From positions 681,501-745,500 of the forward strand of contig NZ_CP016464.1 in the NCBI RefSeq assembly GCF_001713455.1: a DNA stretch of 64,000 bases, in the 5' to 3' direction. Positions 37,492 through 46,859 of the stretch are shown piece after piece (position 1 is the stretch's first letter; each line of letters starts with the position of its first letter). The translations under genes were made by a program, and so were the position numbers. The notes under the pieces are model-generated. The model had not been told where the DNA came from. It searched no databases and worked only from the letters and a program-made list of their open reading frames with translations. This DNA is from Bosea sp. RAC05 (lineage in GTDB: Bacteria > Pseudomonadota > Alphaproteobacteria > Rhizobiales > Beijerinckiaceae).

Positions 37492-39968
37492 TCGGCGGCA
37501 TCCGACAGCGGCAGCCCCGCCGCGGGGAAGACCGCCGTCACGCGCGTGCCGCGGCCCGGCGCCGAGTCGAGCTCGACGCGGCCGCCATGCAGCTCGACGA
37601 TCGAGCGGACGATCGAGAGGCCCAGGCCGACGCCGCGATGGCTGGAGCCGAGCGAGTGGCTCTCGAACCGGTCGAACACCTTCTCCTTCACCTCGGCGGG
37701 GATCCCGCGGCCCTGGTCGGCGACGGTGATGCGGATATGGCCCTCGCTGCGCGCCGCGCTGACGGTGATCGTCTGCCCGGGCGAGGAGAAGCCGATCGCG
37801 TTGGAGATCAGGTTGAACAGCACCTGCCGCAGGCGCTTGCCGTCGGCGCGCAGGGGCCCGGCCTCGGGCGCGATCACGACCTTCAGCTCCAGCTTGCTGT
37901 CGGTGAGGCGGTCATGCAGCCCCGTCGCCGCCTGCGAGATCGTGTCGGCGACGTCGACCTCCTCGAGGTCGAGCTGCAGGGCGCCGTTGTCGATCGTGGC
38001 GAGGTCGAGAATGTCGTTGATGATGGCGAGCAGCGCGCCCGACGAGCGCACGATATGGGAGGTGTAGTCGCGCTGCTTGTCGTTGAGGGCGCCGACGGCC
38101 TCGGTGCCGAGCAGCTGCGCGAAGCCGATGATGTTGGTCAGCGGCGAGCGCAGCTCGTAGGAGACGTGGTGGACGAAGTCCTCGCGCAGGCGCGAGACCT
38201 TCTCCAGCGCCTCGTTCTTTTCGGTCAGCGCCCGCTCGACATTCACGCTGGCGGTGACGTCGGCGAAGGAGATCAGCGTCGCCCCGTCCGGCAGCGGCGC
38301 CGCGGCGCAGTCCAGCACCGTGCCGTCGCGCCGTTCCATCCGGCAGACATAGTCCTCGCGCGCATCGCGCACGCCGGTGACGGCGCTCTGCAATTCGCCC
38401 CAGATCTCGTCCTGCGGGAAGAGCGGGCGGCACAGCCGCACCACCTCGTCGATATGCGGGGCGGCGGCGGCGAGGTCGGCCTTGATTCGCCAGGATTGGG
38501 CGAAGGCCGGGTTGGAGAGCTTCAGCCGCCCGTCCGAGCCGAACACGGCGACGCCCTCGCGCAGCGAATCCAGCGTCTCGCGCTGGGTGCGCGACAGGGC
38601 GTTGAAGCGCGATTCCAGCGTGAAGCGCTCGGTCACGTCGTCGAGCAGATAGGTCACGCCGCCCTGGGGGTTGGGGCTGGCGACGACGTGGATCGTCCGC
38701 CCGTCGGGCAGGTACCACCAGTCCTCGTTCGCCCGCGTGGCGGTGTAGGCGGCCTGCACGCCGGCCTTCCAGCTGCGATAGTCGCCCAGTTCCGGCAGGC
38801 GCCGTTCCGAGCGCAGCCGGTCGAGGATCTCGCCGTCGCTGGGATGGCCGTCGAGGAAAGCCGGATCGAGCGACCACAGGCTCTCGAAGCCGGCATTGCG
38901 GTAGACCAGCCGCTGCGAGGCGTCGAACACCGCCACCGCCGTCTTGAGCCGGTCGAGCGTCCGGACATGCGCGTCCATCTGGCGCTGCAGATCGGTCCGG
39001 ACCGCCTCCAGCTCGCTCATGTCGGTGGCGAAACCGGCAAAGCCCGTCGGCGTGGCCATTTCCAGGATGTCGAGGGTTCGCCGCTGTCCCGCGATCACGG
39101 CCGGAGCGCGGGCTGTGAAGGTCCGCCCCTCGCGCCTCGCCTTGGCGGCGGCCTCGCGCTCGCTGCGGTCGAGCAGCTCGACCCCGCCCTTGACGGCCTC
39201 GCTGCCGTCGGCGACCTCGACGGCGCGTGCATAGGCGGCGTTGCACCAGCTGAGCCGGCCTTCGGGATTGCGGGTCCAGGCCGGCTGCGGCAAGCCGCCG
39301 AGCAGCCCGGCCAGGGCCTGGTGCTCGGTTCCGAGCCGCTCCAGATCGTTCTGCAGCGCCATCACCCGGGCGCGCTCGCCCGTGACCTCGCGAAAGCGGA
39401 TGACGGCGCGCCCTGCGACCGGCCGGCCCTCGATGTCGATGAAGGGGCCGGTTTTGCTCCGCAGCGTCATGCCGAAGGACTCGCCCCGGTCCTTCAGCGC
39501 ATCGGTGGCGAGTTCGAGCTTCTTGGCATCCGCCGGGGGAGCCCAGGAGCCATAGGCGAGCGCCAGCGTGGCGCCGGGTGCGCCGAGGAAGCCGCTGTCG
39601 CCTTCGAAGACGGGTTCGGTATGGCGGCCCGCCCAGCTCACCACGACCTGGGGGTCGCTCGCGAGCAGGGCCGTCAGCCGGTCGTGCTGGCCGCGCGTCG
39701 CCTCCAGCTCGCCGGCCAGCGCCGTCTCGCGGCGATGCCAGCGCGCCCGCTCGCGGACATAGACCAGCGAGGTCGTCGCGGCGAAGACCGTGAGCCCCGC
39801 GAGCACCACCGACAGCGCGCCGGTGCTGAAGACCTCCTGTTTCAGGGGAGCCAGCCAGCCGCCCTGGGCGAAGGCGGATGAGGGAAGCTGGCTGGCCGCG
39901 AGCCCCGGCAGAAGCACATGTCGGCCCCAGCCGCCGCGGCTCCGTTCCTGTCGGCTCGACCTGGTCAT
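37488..39968 (-). CDS. divL: DivL-like PAS-domain histidine-kinase homologue with Tyr at the phospho-acceptor site
   Basis: 826 aa. One N-terminal membrane segment (about residues 51-70), several PAS-like segments (about 100-570), then the DHp domain FVHHVSYELRSPLTNIIGF, where Tyr604 sits at the place of the usual His in SHELRTPL, and an HATPase domain (QVLFNLISNAIGFS, DQGRGIP, GVGLGLSI). Tyr at this site is the known hallmark of Caulobacter DivL, which modulates CckA and so CtrA in the cell cycle. First gene of the operon running to DUF1345. A CtrA-like half-perfect box lies at 40186-40200. Confidence 0.88.
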   Translation of the reverse strand: MTRSSRQERSRGGWGRHVLLPGLAASQLPSSAFAQGGWLAPLKQEVFSTGALSVVLAGLTVFAATTSLVYVRERARWHRRETALAGELEATRGQHDRLTALLASDPQVVVSWAGRHTEPVFEGDSGFLGAPGATLALAYGSWAPPADAKKLELATDALKDRGESFGMTLRSKTGPFIDIEGRPVAGRAVIRFREVTGERARVMALQNDLERLGTEHQALAGLLGGLPQPAWTRNPEGRLSWCNAAYARAVEVADGSEAVKGGVELLDRSEREAAAKARREGRTFTARAPAVIAGQRRTLDILEMATPTGFAGFATDMSELEAVRTDLQRQMDAHVRTLDRLKTAVAVFDASQRLVYRNAGFESLWSLDPAFLDGHPSDGEILDRLRSERRLPELGDYRSWKAGVQAAYTATRANEDWWYLPDGRTIHVVASPNPQGGVTYLLDDVTERFTLESRFNALSRTQRETLDSLREGVAVFGSDGRLKLSNPAFAQSWRIKADLAAAAPHIDEVVRLCRPLFPQDEIWGELQSAVTGVRDAREDYVCRMERRDGTVLDCAAAPLPDGATLISFADVTASVNVERALTEKNEALEKVSRLREDFVHHVSYELRSPLTNIIGFAQLLGTEAVGALNDKQRDYTSHIVRSSGALLAIINDILDLATIDNGALQLDLEEVDVADTISQAATGLHDRLTDSKLELKVVIAPEAGPLRADGKRLRQVLFNLISNAIGFSSPGQTITVSAARSEGHIRITVADQGRGIPAEVKEKVFDRFESHSLGSSHRGVGLGLSIVRSIVELHGGRVELDSAPGRGTRVTAVFPAAGLPLSDAAE

Positions 39969-40185
39969 CCTGCGTCCGTCTTCTCTGTGGGCGGCACCGT
40001 GCCGCCTCCGCTGTCAGGCCCGAGCGGGCGTCGAACGGCAGCGAGCCGTCCCCTGAGCCGCCTCGAAAGGCCCCCGACGCACGCCTGCCACCACACCGAT
40101 ACTTGCGTGTCGACCCGGCCCGCGCAGCGCGCTGGAAGCCGAATCAGCCCCACTCTAATCACCCGTGGAGTCCGGCAGGAAGTGC

Positions 40186-40200
40186 TTAATGGACGGTAAA
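40186..40200. promoter_or_regulatory. Imperfect CtrA-like box upstream of divL
   Basis: TTAA-TGGACGG-TAAA is TTAA-N7-TTAA with one mismatch, about 218 bp before the divL start. Suggestive only. Confidence 0.35.
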
Positions 40201-40326
40201 TCGGGCGGTTTCCGGCCGCGGCTGGGCGGAGCGGGGCGGCCGTCAAGCTGTAGGGGGCGCGGACTGTCAGCGACTCTATTAGTAGCGGCTGATGCGGAAA
40301 GGACTCAGGCCATGGACCAAAGAAAA

Positions 40327-40350
40327 AGGCCCGGCGCGAACGCCGGGCCT
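40327..40350 (-). terminator. Rho-independent terminator of ahcY
   Basis: AGGCCCGGCG, loop CGAA, CGCCGGGCCT; on the minus strand the hairpin is followed by TTTTTCTTT. It lies 26 bp after the ahcY stop. Confidence 0.9.
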
Positions 40351-40375
40351 CCTGCCGTCCGGATGGTGCCGGATG

Positions 40376-41776
40376 TCAGTAGCGGTACAGCTCGGGCTTG
40401 AACGGGCCGGTCTGCGCGACGCCGATATACTTCGCCTGCTGGTCGTTCAGGACGGTCAGCTTGGCGCCGACCTTGGCGAGGTGCAGCGCGGCGACCTTCT
40501 CGTCCAGGTGCTTGGGCAGCGTGTAGACCTTGTTCTCGTACTTGGCGTGGTGGTTCCAGAGCTCGACCTGGGCCAGCGTCTGGTTCGAGAACGAGCAGGA
40601 CATCACGAAGGACGGGTGGCCGGTGGCGTTGCCGAGATTCACCAGGCGGCCTTCCGACAGCAGGATGATGCGCTTGCCGTTGGGGAACTCGATCTCGTCG
40701 ACCTGCGGCTTGACGTTGTCCCACTTGAAGTTCTTCAGCCCGGCGACCTGGATCTCCGAGTCGAAGTGGCCGATGTTGCAGACGATGGCGCGGTGCTTCA
40801 TGTCGCGCATGTGGTCGACGGTGATGACGTCGAGGTTGCCGGTCGCGGTGACGAAGATGTCGGCGCGCGGAGCGGCGTCCTCCATGGTCACGACCTCGTA
40901 GCCCTCCATCGCCGCCTGCAGGGCGCAGATCGGGTCGATCTCGGTGACGAGCACGCGGCAGCCGGCCTGGCGCAGCGAGGCGGCCGAGCCCTTGCCGACG
41001 TCGCCATAACCGGCGACGACCGCGACCTTGCCGGACATCATGACGTCCGTGCCGCGGCGGATGGCGTCGACGAGCGACTCGCGGCAGCCATAGAGGTTGT
41101 CGAACTTCGACTTCGTGACGGAGTCGTTGACGTTGATCGCCGGGAAGGGCAGGCGGCCTGCCTTGGCGAGCTCATAGAGGCGATGTACGCCAGTGGTGGT
41201 CTCCTCCGAGACGCCCTTGATCGCGTCGCGGGTCTTGGTGAACCAGCCCGGATTGGCCTTCAGCTCGCGCTTGATCAGAGCGAAGAAGATCGTCTCTTCC
41301 TCGTTGCTCGGCTTGTCGAGGAAGGCGGTCTTGCCGGCCTCGGCCTCGGCGCCGAGGATGATCAGCATGGTCAGGTCGCCGCCGTCGTCGAGGATCATGT
41401 TCGGCGTACCGCCGTCACCCCAGGTCGCGGTCTTCAGCACGTACTCCCAGTACTCCTCCAGCGTCTCGCCCTTGATGGCGAAGACGGGGGTGCCGGTCGC
41501 GGCGATCGCGGCGGCGGCGTGGTCCTGGGTCGAGAAGATGTTGCAGGACGACCAGCGCACATCGGCGCCGAGTTCCTTCAGCGTCTCGATCAGCACGGCG
41601 GTCTGGATGGTCATGTGCAGGCAGCCGGCGACGCGGGCGCCCTTGAGCGGGAACTTGCCCTTGTGCTCCTCACGGATGGCCATCAGGCCCGGCATCTCGT
41701 CCTGGGCCATGTTGATTTCCTTGCGGCCATATTCCGCGAGGCTGATGTCCTTGACGATGTAATCGGTCTTCGACAC
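40376..41776 (-). CDS. ahcY: Adenosylhomocysteinase
   Basis: 466 aa from GTG at 41776 ([24 protein letters not shown] 9 nt upstream); the frame is open further upstream but the RBS and family length fit GTG. NAD-binding [10 protein letters not shown] and the signatures [15 protein letters not shown] and GHFDSEIQV. It hydrolyses S-adenosylhomocysteine to adenosine and homocysteine. Two palindromes lie 75-140 bp upstream. Monocistronic, with its own terminator. Confidence 0.97.
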   Translation of the reverse strand: MSKTDYIVKDISLAEYGRKEINMAQDEMPGLMAIREEHKGKFPLKGARVAGCLHMTIQTAVLIETLKELGADVRWSSCNIFSTQDHAAAAIAATGTPVFAIKGETLEEYWEYVLKTATWGDGGTPNMILDDGGDLTMLIILGAEAEAGKTAFLDKPSNEEETIFFALIKRELKANPGWFTKTRDAIKGVSEETTTGVHRLYELAKAGRLPFPAINVNDSVTKSKFDNLYGCRESLVDAIRRGTDVMMSGKVAVVAGYGDVGKGSAASLRQAGCRVLVTEIDPICALQAAMEGYEVVTMEDAAPRADIFVTATGNLDVITVDHMRDMKHRAIVCNIGHFDSEIQVAGLKNFKWDNVKPQVDEIEFPNGKRIILLSEGRLVNLGNATGHPSFVMSCSFSNQTLAQVELWNHHAKYENKVYTLPKHLDEKVAALHLAKVGAKLTVLNDQQAKYIGVAQTGPFKPELYRY

Positions 41777-41850
41777 GGGGCGTGCTCCAGCTGGTCTTCG
41801 AATGATGGGCGGGTCCATAGCAGCGCCCACGCCCAAAGGCAATCAAAGAT

Positions 41851-41866
41851 ATAAAGATGTCTTTAT
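41851..41866. promoter_or_regulatory. Palindrome upstream of ahcY, ArsR/SahR-type-like
   Basis: ATAAAGA-TG-TCTTTAT, a perfect 7-2-7 inverted repeat 75-90 bp before the ahcY start. AT-rich symmetry of this kind fits an ArsR-family site such as SahR regulators of the SAM/SAH cycle; this link is inference, and no such regulator is in the window. Confidence 0.5.
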
Positions 41867-41899
41867 GTGATCGGTCGAAAGGGAGCGGTCTGTCGCTTT

Positions 41900-41916
41900 C
41901 ATGACGTTTCGTCATG
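41900..41916. promoter_or_regulatory. Second palindrome upstream of ahcY
   Basis: CATGACG-TTT-CGTCATG, perfect 7-3-7 arms, 124-140 bp before the ahcY start and about 100 bp after the HPr stop. There is no T-run, so an operator is more likely than a terminator. Confidence 0.45.
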
Positions 41917-42014
41917 TTTCGCGCGGCCAAAGCGCGCCCCGATGGAGCGTGCTTGGAGGGAATTGACCTGAGTGTGCCTCGGCGGCGCGCCGCAGCCGAC
42001 GAGCCGGCCCGGAC

Positions 42015-42344
42015 TTACTCGCCCTCGCCGAAGCGGTCCGCCACGAGGGTCTCCAGCGCCTTCAGCGCCTCGTTCGCCTCGCGGCCCTTCGCCACCACCG
42101 TGATCGTCGAGCCGATGCCGGCGCCGAGCGTCAGGATGCCCATGATCGAGGTCGCGCCGACCGTCTCGCCGCAGCGGGTGACGGTGATGTCGGCGTCGAA
42201 GGCGGAGGCGCATTGCACGAATTTCGCCGTGGCGCGGGCGTGCAGCCCCTTCTTGTTGACGATCTGGAACTCGCCATAGAGCGCGCCTGCGGGAATCTCG
42301 ACCTCAGGGCAATCGCAATCCTCGATCTCCTGCCTGTCGTCCAC
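42015..42344 (-). CDS. HPr phosphocarrier protein
   Basis: 109 aa from GTG with GAGGG 7 nt upstream. The site NKKGLHARATAKF holds the phospho-His, and TSIMGILTLGAG the regulatory Ser region seen by HprK. The N-terminal extension of about 25 residues is longer than in E. coli HPr and contains CDCPE. It follows the EIIA gene by 11 bp. In this group HPr is part of a regulatory phosphotransfer chain without a sugar permease. Confidence 0.9.
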   Translation of the reverse strand: MDDRQEIEDCDCPEVEIPAGALYGEFQIVNKKGLHARATAKFVQCASAFDADITVTRCGETVGATSIMGILTLGAGIGSTITVVAKGREANEALKALETLVADRFGEGE

Positions 42345-42355
42345 GAGGGCGCCCT

Positions 42356-42757
42356 CTATTTGCCGGCCAGCACGCGGCTGGCGACGGTGATGTATTTGCG
42401 GCCGGCATCCTGCGCGCTGGTCACGGCCTCGTCGAGGGTCTTGTCCTCGCGCACGCTGGCGAGCTTGATCAGCATCGGCAGGTTGACGCCGGCGACGACG
42501 TCGATGCGGCCGGGCTCCATCACCGAGATGGCGAGGTTGGAGGGCGTCCCGCCGAACATGTCGGTCAGGACGATCACGCCCTTGCCGGTCTCGACCTGCT
42601 CGACCGCCGCGATGATGTCGCGGCGACGGCCTTCCATGTCGTCATCGGGGGCGATGGCGATGGTGGCGAGGTTCTGTTGGGGGCCGACGACGTGTTCGAG
42701 CGCGGCACGGAACTCCGTGGCCAGATGCCCATGCGTCACGAGGACCAGTCCGATCAT
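42356..42757 (-). CDS. PTS EIIA component, mannose type
   Basis: 133 aa. MIGLVLVTHGHLATEF contains the phospho-His near residue 10, and VLTDMFGGTPSNLA is the family's conserved loop. No EIIB or EIIC gene lies beside it, so it works as a regulator fed by HPr, not in sugar uptake. Confidence 0.92.
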   Translation of the reverse strand: MIGLVLVTHGHLATEFRAALEHVVGPQQNLATIAIAPDDDMEGRRRDIIAAVEQVETGKGVIVLTDMFGGTPSNLAISVMEPGRIDVVAGVNLPMLIKLASVREDKTLDEAVTSAQDAGRKYITVASRVLAGK

Positions 42758-42866
42758 TCAATATGGCACCGGAGAGCGCTTTCGGCGCCCGGACAAGGTG
42801 GCGGTTTATGCGGCAGGTGCGAAGGATAGGCAAGCGGTCCGCTTGGAACTCGTCAAATTTTCGACA

Positions 42867-43313
42867 TCAGCCGCCATCGCCGAACAGCTGCAGGGCCGCG
42901 AGGATCAGGCGCTCGTCCCCGGCGCGGCCCGCGACCGTCAGCCGCGGCAGGTCGATGCCCTCGAGCCTGTCCACCAGATCCTCCGGCTCGGGCATGCGCG
43001 CCGGCTCGCTGCCGGCCACGTCGACGATCAGCCTCACGACCACGGCGGGCTGATGCGGCTCGGGCGTCAGGCCCAGCCCGCGGCGCTCGATCAGGCCCTC
43101 GAGCGGTGCGACCGGCCGCGCCAGCAGGCGCGAGCCGCGCGCGCTCAGCGCGGTCCGGTCGTCGGCGACCAGCCGCGCGAAGCGGCCCTCCCGGCGCGCA
43201 GCGTCGATCAGGGCCAGCCCGAGGCTCGACTTGCCGGCGCCCGACGCGCCGCGGATCAGGACCCCGGCCTCGCCGATCGCGACCGTGGTCGCGTGAATGC
43301 GCGTGTCCTGCAT
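42867..43313 (-). CDS. hprK: Short HPr kinase/phosphorylase
   Basis: 148 aa from the ATG at 43313; the open frame upstream lies inside chvG. Walker A GASGAGKSSLGLAL near residue 23 and the LVADDRT motif (metal Asp pair). It lacks the N-terminal domain of firmicute HprK, as is normal for alphaproteobacteria. It phosphorylates HPr on the regulatory Ser. It follows chvG by 7 bp and is probably co-transcribed with it. Confidence 0.9.
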   Translation of the reverse strand: MQDTRIHATTVAIGEAGVLIRGASGAGKSSLGLALIDAARREGRFARLVADDRTALSARGSRLLARPVAPLEGLIERRGLGLTPEPHQPAVVVRLIVDVAGSEPARMPEPEDLVDRLEGIDLPRLTVAGRAGDERLILAALQLFGDGG

Positions 43314-43320
43314 GCCGGCC

Positions 43321-45120
43321 TCAGTTCGCCTGCGGCAGGGCGGGCAGGGAGACGGTGAAGCGGGCGCCCAGGCGGGGCTGCACGCCGTCGGCCCCGGCCG
43401 GGCCGAGGCGGTTCTCCGCCCGGATCGTGCCGCGATGCGCCTCGACGATCTGGCGCGAGATCGACAGGCCGAGCCCGGAATTCTGGCCGAACCCCTCGTT
43501 CGGGCGGTCGGTGTAGAAGCGCTCGAAGATCCGCTCCAGCGCATGCGGCTCGATGCCGGGCCCGCCATCCTCGACCGTGACGAGCACCTCGTCGCCGACC
43601 CGCGAGAGCATGACGCGCACCGGCCGGTCCGGTGGCGAGAACGACCGGGCGTTGTCGATCAGGTTGACGATCACCTGGCCCAGTCGCGAGTCATGGCCGA
43701 GCACGATGAAGCCGTCGCGCCCGCCCGGGCGCTGGCCACGCCGCTCGGAGACGAGTTCGATCATCGGTTGGCCCTCGCGGCGGGTCTCGTTCTGGGCCGA
43801 GACCACGGTCTCGAGGATCTGGCCGAGATCGACCGGCCCGGCATCGTTGCGGGCGAGTTCGGCATCGAGCCGCGAGGCGTCGGAGATGTCGGAGATCAGC
43901 CGGTCGAGGCGGCGCACATCGTGCTGGATCACCGCCAGGAGCCGGCCTCGCGACTCCTCCGACTTCGCCCGCGGCAGGGTCTCGACCGCGCTGCGCAGGG
44001 AGGTCAGCGGGTTCTTGAGCTCGTGCGCGACGTCGGCCGCGAAGCTCTCGATCGCCTCGATGCGGCTGTAGAGCGCTTTCGTCATGTCGCGCAGCGAGCC
44101 GGAGAGATGGCCGATCTCGTCATGGCGGCCGCTGAAATCGGGGATCTGCTCGCGCGATTTCACGCCGCGGCGCACGCGCTGTGCGGCGTCGGCGAGCTTG
44201 CGGATCGGCTCCGCGATGGTGCCCGCCAGCAGGACCGAGAGCAGGATCATCACCGCCGCCGAAATCGCGAAGACCTGGAAGATCGCGTAGCGCTCGGAGA
44301 CGATCACGGCGTCGATGTCGCCGCCCTGGGTCGAGAGCAGCAGCACGCCCTTGACCGTCCGGAAACGCTGGACCGGCACCGCGACCGAGACGATCGTCTG
44401 CCCGCGCGTGTTGACGCGCACGACGCTGGCCGGCGAGCCGTTCAGCGCCCGGGCGACCTCGGGATAGGACCGGCCGTTGGCGTTCTCGAAATCGTCATAG
44501 GCGGGCACGTCGGCGCGCCCGAGCCGGTTGCGGAACAGGTTCCAGGTCCGCTCCATCAGCGGCGCCTCGTCCGGCTGGCCGACGCGCGGCAGGTCGAGCC
44601 GCAGCACGTCGCCGCGCGAATAGAGGCTGCGCGAATCCAGCGTCAGCAGCCCGTCCCGGTCGTAGATGCGCGCCCGTGTCTTGGTCGGCGTGACCAGCCG
44701 GCGCAGCAGCGGCGCGACCTTTTCGGGATTGATCGAGAAATCGAGCGGATCCTCGGCGATCCCGGCGCTCTCGCCGGCCTGCAGCTGGAGCAGCCTGTCG
44801 GGATCGATGGTGATCGCGTCGGTCTCGACGGTGGCGGACGCCGCGATCGCACCCGCGATGATCTCGCCCTGGGTGAGCAGGCTCTGGACGCGCGACTCGA
44901 TCAGGCTCTCGCGGAACTGGTTGAGATAGAGAAACCCGACCAACAGCGCGACCAGCCCGCCGAGATTGAGCACGACGATGCGCCGGGTCAGGCTGGAGGC
45001 GGCGCCAGACGAAATCGCCCGCAGGCTGCGCCGCGCGAAGGCGGCCAGCCGCCGCTGCAGCGCCGGTCGCCCTGCACTGCCGCCGACCTCCGCCCTGCGC
45101 TCCTCGTCGATCGTCGCCAT
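43321..45120 (-). CDS. chvG: ChvG-type sensor histidine kinase
   Basis: 599 aa. Two membrane helices (about 50-68 and after residue 260) bound a periplasmic domain of about 190 residues, then HAMP, DHp FAADVAHELKNPLTSLR with the phospho-His, and the HATPase domain (NLIDNARSFS, EDGGPGIE, GLGLSISR). Homologues (ChvG, ExoS, BvrS) sense acid or host signals with ChvI. Followed by hprK. Confidence 0.93.
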   Translation of the reverse strand: MATIDEERRAEVGGSAGRPALQRRLAAFARRSLRAISSGAASSLTRRIVVLNLGGLVALLVGFLYLNQFRESLIESRVQSLLTQGEIIAGAIAASATVETDAITIDPDRLLQLQAGESAGIAEDPLDFSINPEKVAPLLRRLVTPTKTRARIYDRDGLLTLDSRSLYSRGDVLRLDLPRVGQPDEAPLMERTWNLFRNRLGRADVPAYDDFENANGRSYPEVARALNGSPASVVRVNTRGQTIVSVAVPVQRFRTVKGVLLLSTQGGDIDAVIVSERYAIFQVFAISAAVMILLSVLLAGTIAEPIRKLADAAQRVRRGVKSREQIPDFSGRHDEIGHLSGSLRDMTKALYSRIEAIESFAADVAHELKNPLTSLRSAVETLPRAKSEESRGRLLAVIQHDVRRLDRLISDISDASRLDAELARNDAGPVDLGQILETVVSAQNETRREGQPMIELVSERRGQRPGGRDGFIVLGHDSRLGQVIVNLIDNARSFSPPDRPVRVMLSRVGDEVLVTVEDGGPGIEPHALERIFERFYTDRPNEGFGQNSGLGLSISRQIVEAHRGTIRAENRLGPAGADGVQPRLGARFTVSLPALPQAN

Positions 45121-45212
45121 GGCTCTGGAACGCTGCTGTCCTGCCGTCCGGTCCGGCGGCGTCTTGCGTCACGCGGCCTCCGGACGAGGCCGCCTGCTCG
45201 AACGCCCTCGGC

Positions 45213-45914
45213 TCAGCTTTCCTTGAACCGGTAGCCGACGCCGTACAAGGTCTCGATCATGTCGAAATCGGCATCGACCTGGTTGAACTTCTTGCGCAGC
45301 CGCTTGATGTGGCTGTCGATGGTGCGGTCGTCGACATAGACCTCGTCGTCATAGGCGGCATCCATCAGCGCGTTGCGGCTCTTCACCACGCCGGGGCGCT
45401 GTGCCAGTGACTGCAGGATCAGGAACTCCGTGACGGTCAGCGTCACCGGCTCGCCCTTCCAGGTGCAGGTGTGGCGCTCGGGGTCCATGCGCAGCAGGCC
45501 GCGCTCCAGCGCCTTGGCGTCCTCGCCGCGCGGGGCGGCGGCCGGATCCTTGGCACCGGCGCGCCGCAGGATCGCCTTGACGCGCTCGACCAGCAGGCGC
45601 TGCGAGAACGGCTTCCGGATGAAGTCGTCGGCGCCCATCTTCAGCCCGAAGAGCTCGTCGATTTCCTCGTCCTTGGACGTCAGGAAGATCACCGGCAGGT
45701 CGGACTTCTGGCGCAGCCGCCGCAGCAGCTCCATTCCGTCCATGCGCGGCATCTTGATGTCGAAGATCGCGAGGTCGGGCGGGTTCTGCTTCAGGCCGTC
45801 CAGCGCCGAGGCGCCGTCGGTGTAGGTCATGATGCGGTAGCCCTCGGCTTCGAGCGCGATCGAAACCGAGGTCAGGATGTTGCGGTCGTCATCGACCAGC
45901 GCAATGGTTGGCAT
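45213..45914 (-). CDS. chvI: ChvI-type response regulator (OmpR class)
   Basis: 233 aa. Receiver domain with DDD (residues 8-10), phospho-Asp in [13 protein letters not shown] and Lys in FLTSKDE, then a winged-helix domain ([32 protein letters not shown]). Pairs with ChvG; known to control envelope, acid-tolerance and symbiosis or virulence genes in rhizobia. Separated from chvG by 92 bp. Confidence 0.95.
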   Translation of the reverse strand: MPTIALVDDDRNILTSVSIALEAEGYRIMTYTDGASALDGLKQNPPDLAIFDIKMPRMDGMELLRRLRQKSDLPVIFLTSKDEEIDELFGLKMGADDFIRKPFSQRLLVERVKAILRRAGAKDPAAAPRGEDAKALERGLLRMDPERHTCTWKGEPVTLTVTEFLILQSLAQRPGVVKSRNALMDAAYDDEVYVDDRTIDSHIKRLRKKFNQVDADFDMIETLYGVGYRFKES

Positions 45915-46057
45915 AAGCTCTTTGTCTCTTGGCCGTGTTGCAATGACTGAGGTCCACTCCCGCGAGAGAGCGGCTAAACCGTGGCCGCAATCTAGCGATG
46001 GCAGGGCGGTTTGCCTATGTCCCCGTCACAGAAAGACCCGACAGGACCATTCGTTCC

Positions 46058-46834
46058 ATGACCACGTCTCCTGCCGCGCCGCAAAAGCGCGGGGATCCGA
46101 TCCGCCCGACCGACGATGGGGCGCGCGCGCTGGCGAAGACCTTGCTGCGCAGTGCGCGGTCCGGATCGCTCGCGACGCTGGGGCGGGACGGCCACCCCTC
46201 CGCGAGCCTCGTCAGCCTTGCGACCGACAGCGACGGCACGCCGCTGATCCTGGTCTCGGCGCTGTCATCCCACACCGGCAATCTCGAGGCCGATCCGCGC
46301 TGTTCGCTGCTGCTGGCGCCGGGAGGCAAGGGTGACCCGCTCGCCCATGCGCGGATCACGCTGAAGCTGCAGGCGCGGAAGGTGGCGCGCGAGGGCGAGG
46401 AGGGCGCGCGGGTCCGGCGCCGGTTCCTGGCCCGCCAGCCCAAGGCGGCGCTCTATGCCGATTTCGGCGATTTCTCCTTCTTCGCGCTTTCCGTCGCCGG
46501 CGCCAGCCTCAATGGCGGCTTCGGCCGCGCCTATGACCTGACCGCGGGCGACCTGCTCAGCGATGCAGCGGCTGCGAGCGCCGTCGCCGCCATGGAGGAG
46601 GGCGCGGTCGAACATATGAACGCCGACCATGCCGACGCGATCCGCGCCTATGCCACCGGGCTGCTGAAGGCTGAGGACGGCGAGTGGGAGCTCACCGGGC
46701 TCGACCCCGACGGGGCCGATCTCGCCCGCGGCGACAGGGTGCTGAGGCTGCCCTTCCCGGCCCCCGTCACGGACGCTGCGGGCCTGAGGAGGATGCTGGT
46801 CGAACTGGCGGCGCAGGCCCGAGCCTCCGGCTAG
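46058..46834 (+). CDS. HugZ-like protein: pyridoxamine-phosphate-oxidase fold plus DUF2470
   Basis: 258 aa from the ATG at 46058. N-terminal split-barrel FMN-type domain (SGSLATLGRDGHPSASLV) and C-terminal EEGAVEHMNADHADAIRAYA of DUF2470. Such two-domain proteins are annotated as HugZ haem-utilisation proteins; whether this one binds haem is not shown. Divergent from chvI, 143 bp apart. Confidence 0.85.
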   Translation: MTTSPAAPQKRGDPIRPTDDGARALAKTLLRSARSGSLATLGRDGHPSASLVSLATDSDGTPLILVSALSSHTGNLEADPRCSLLLAPGGKGDPLAHARITLKLQARKVAREGEEGARVRRRFLARQPKAALYADFGDFSFFALSVAGASLNGGFGRAYDLTAGDLLSDAAAASAVAAMEEGAVEHMNADHADAIRAYATGLLKAEDGEWELTGLDPDGADLARGDRVLRLPFPAPVTDAAGLRRMLVELAAQARASG

Positions 46835-46859
46835 CCCCCTGATTTACCAAACTGATTCG

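Larger units (their letters stand above)
39969..40375. other. Intergenic region upstream of divL with a CtrA-like site and the ahcY terminator
   Basis: 407 bp without a convincing gene. It holds the ahcY terminator (40327-40350) and, inside the presumed divL promoter, an imperfect CtrA box. Short open frames here are high-GC noise. Confidence 0.6.

Noticed and set aside
35029..38067. A long plus-strand open frame opposite murU, tsaE-amgK and the end of divL
   Set aside because: Antisense artefact of high GC; composition biased and no start signal.
41777..42014. SAH or SAM riboswitch before ahcY
   Set aside because: No conserved core of either type was found by eye; palindromic operators explain the gap better.
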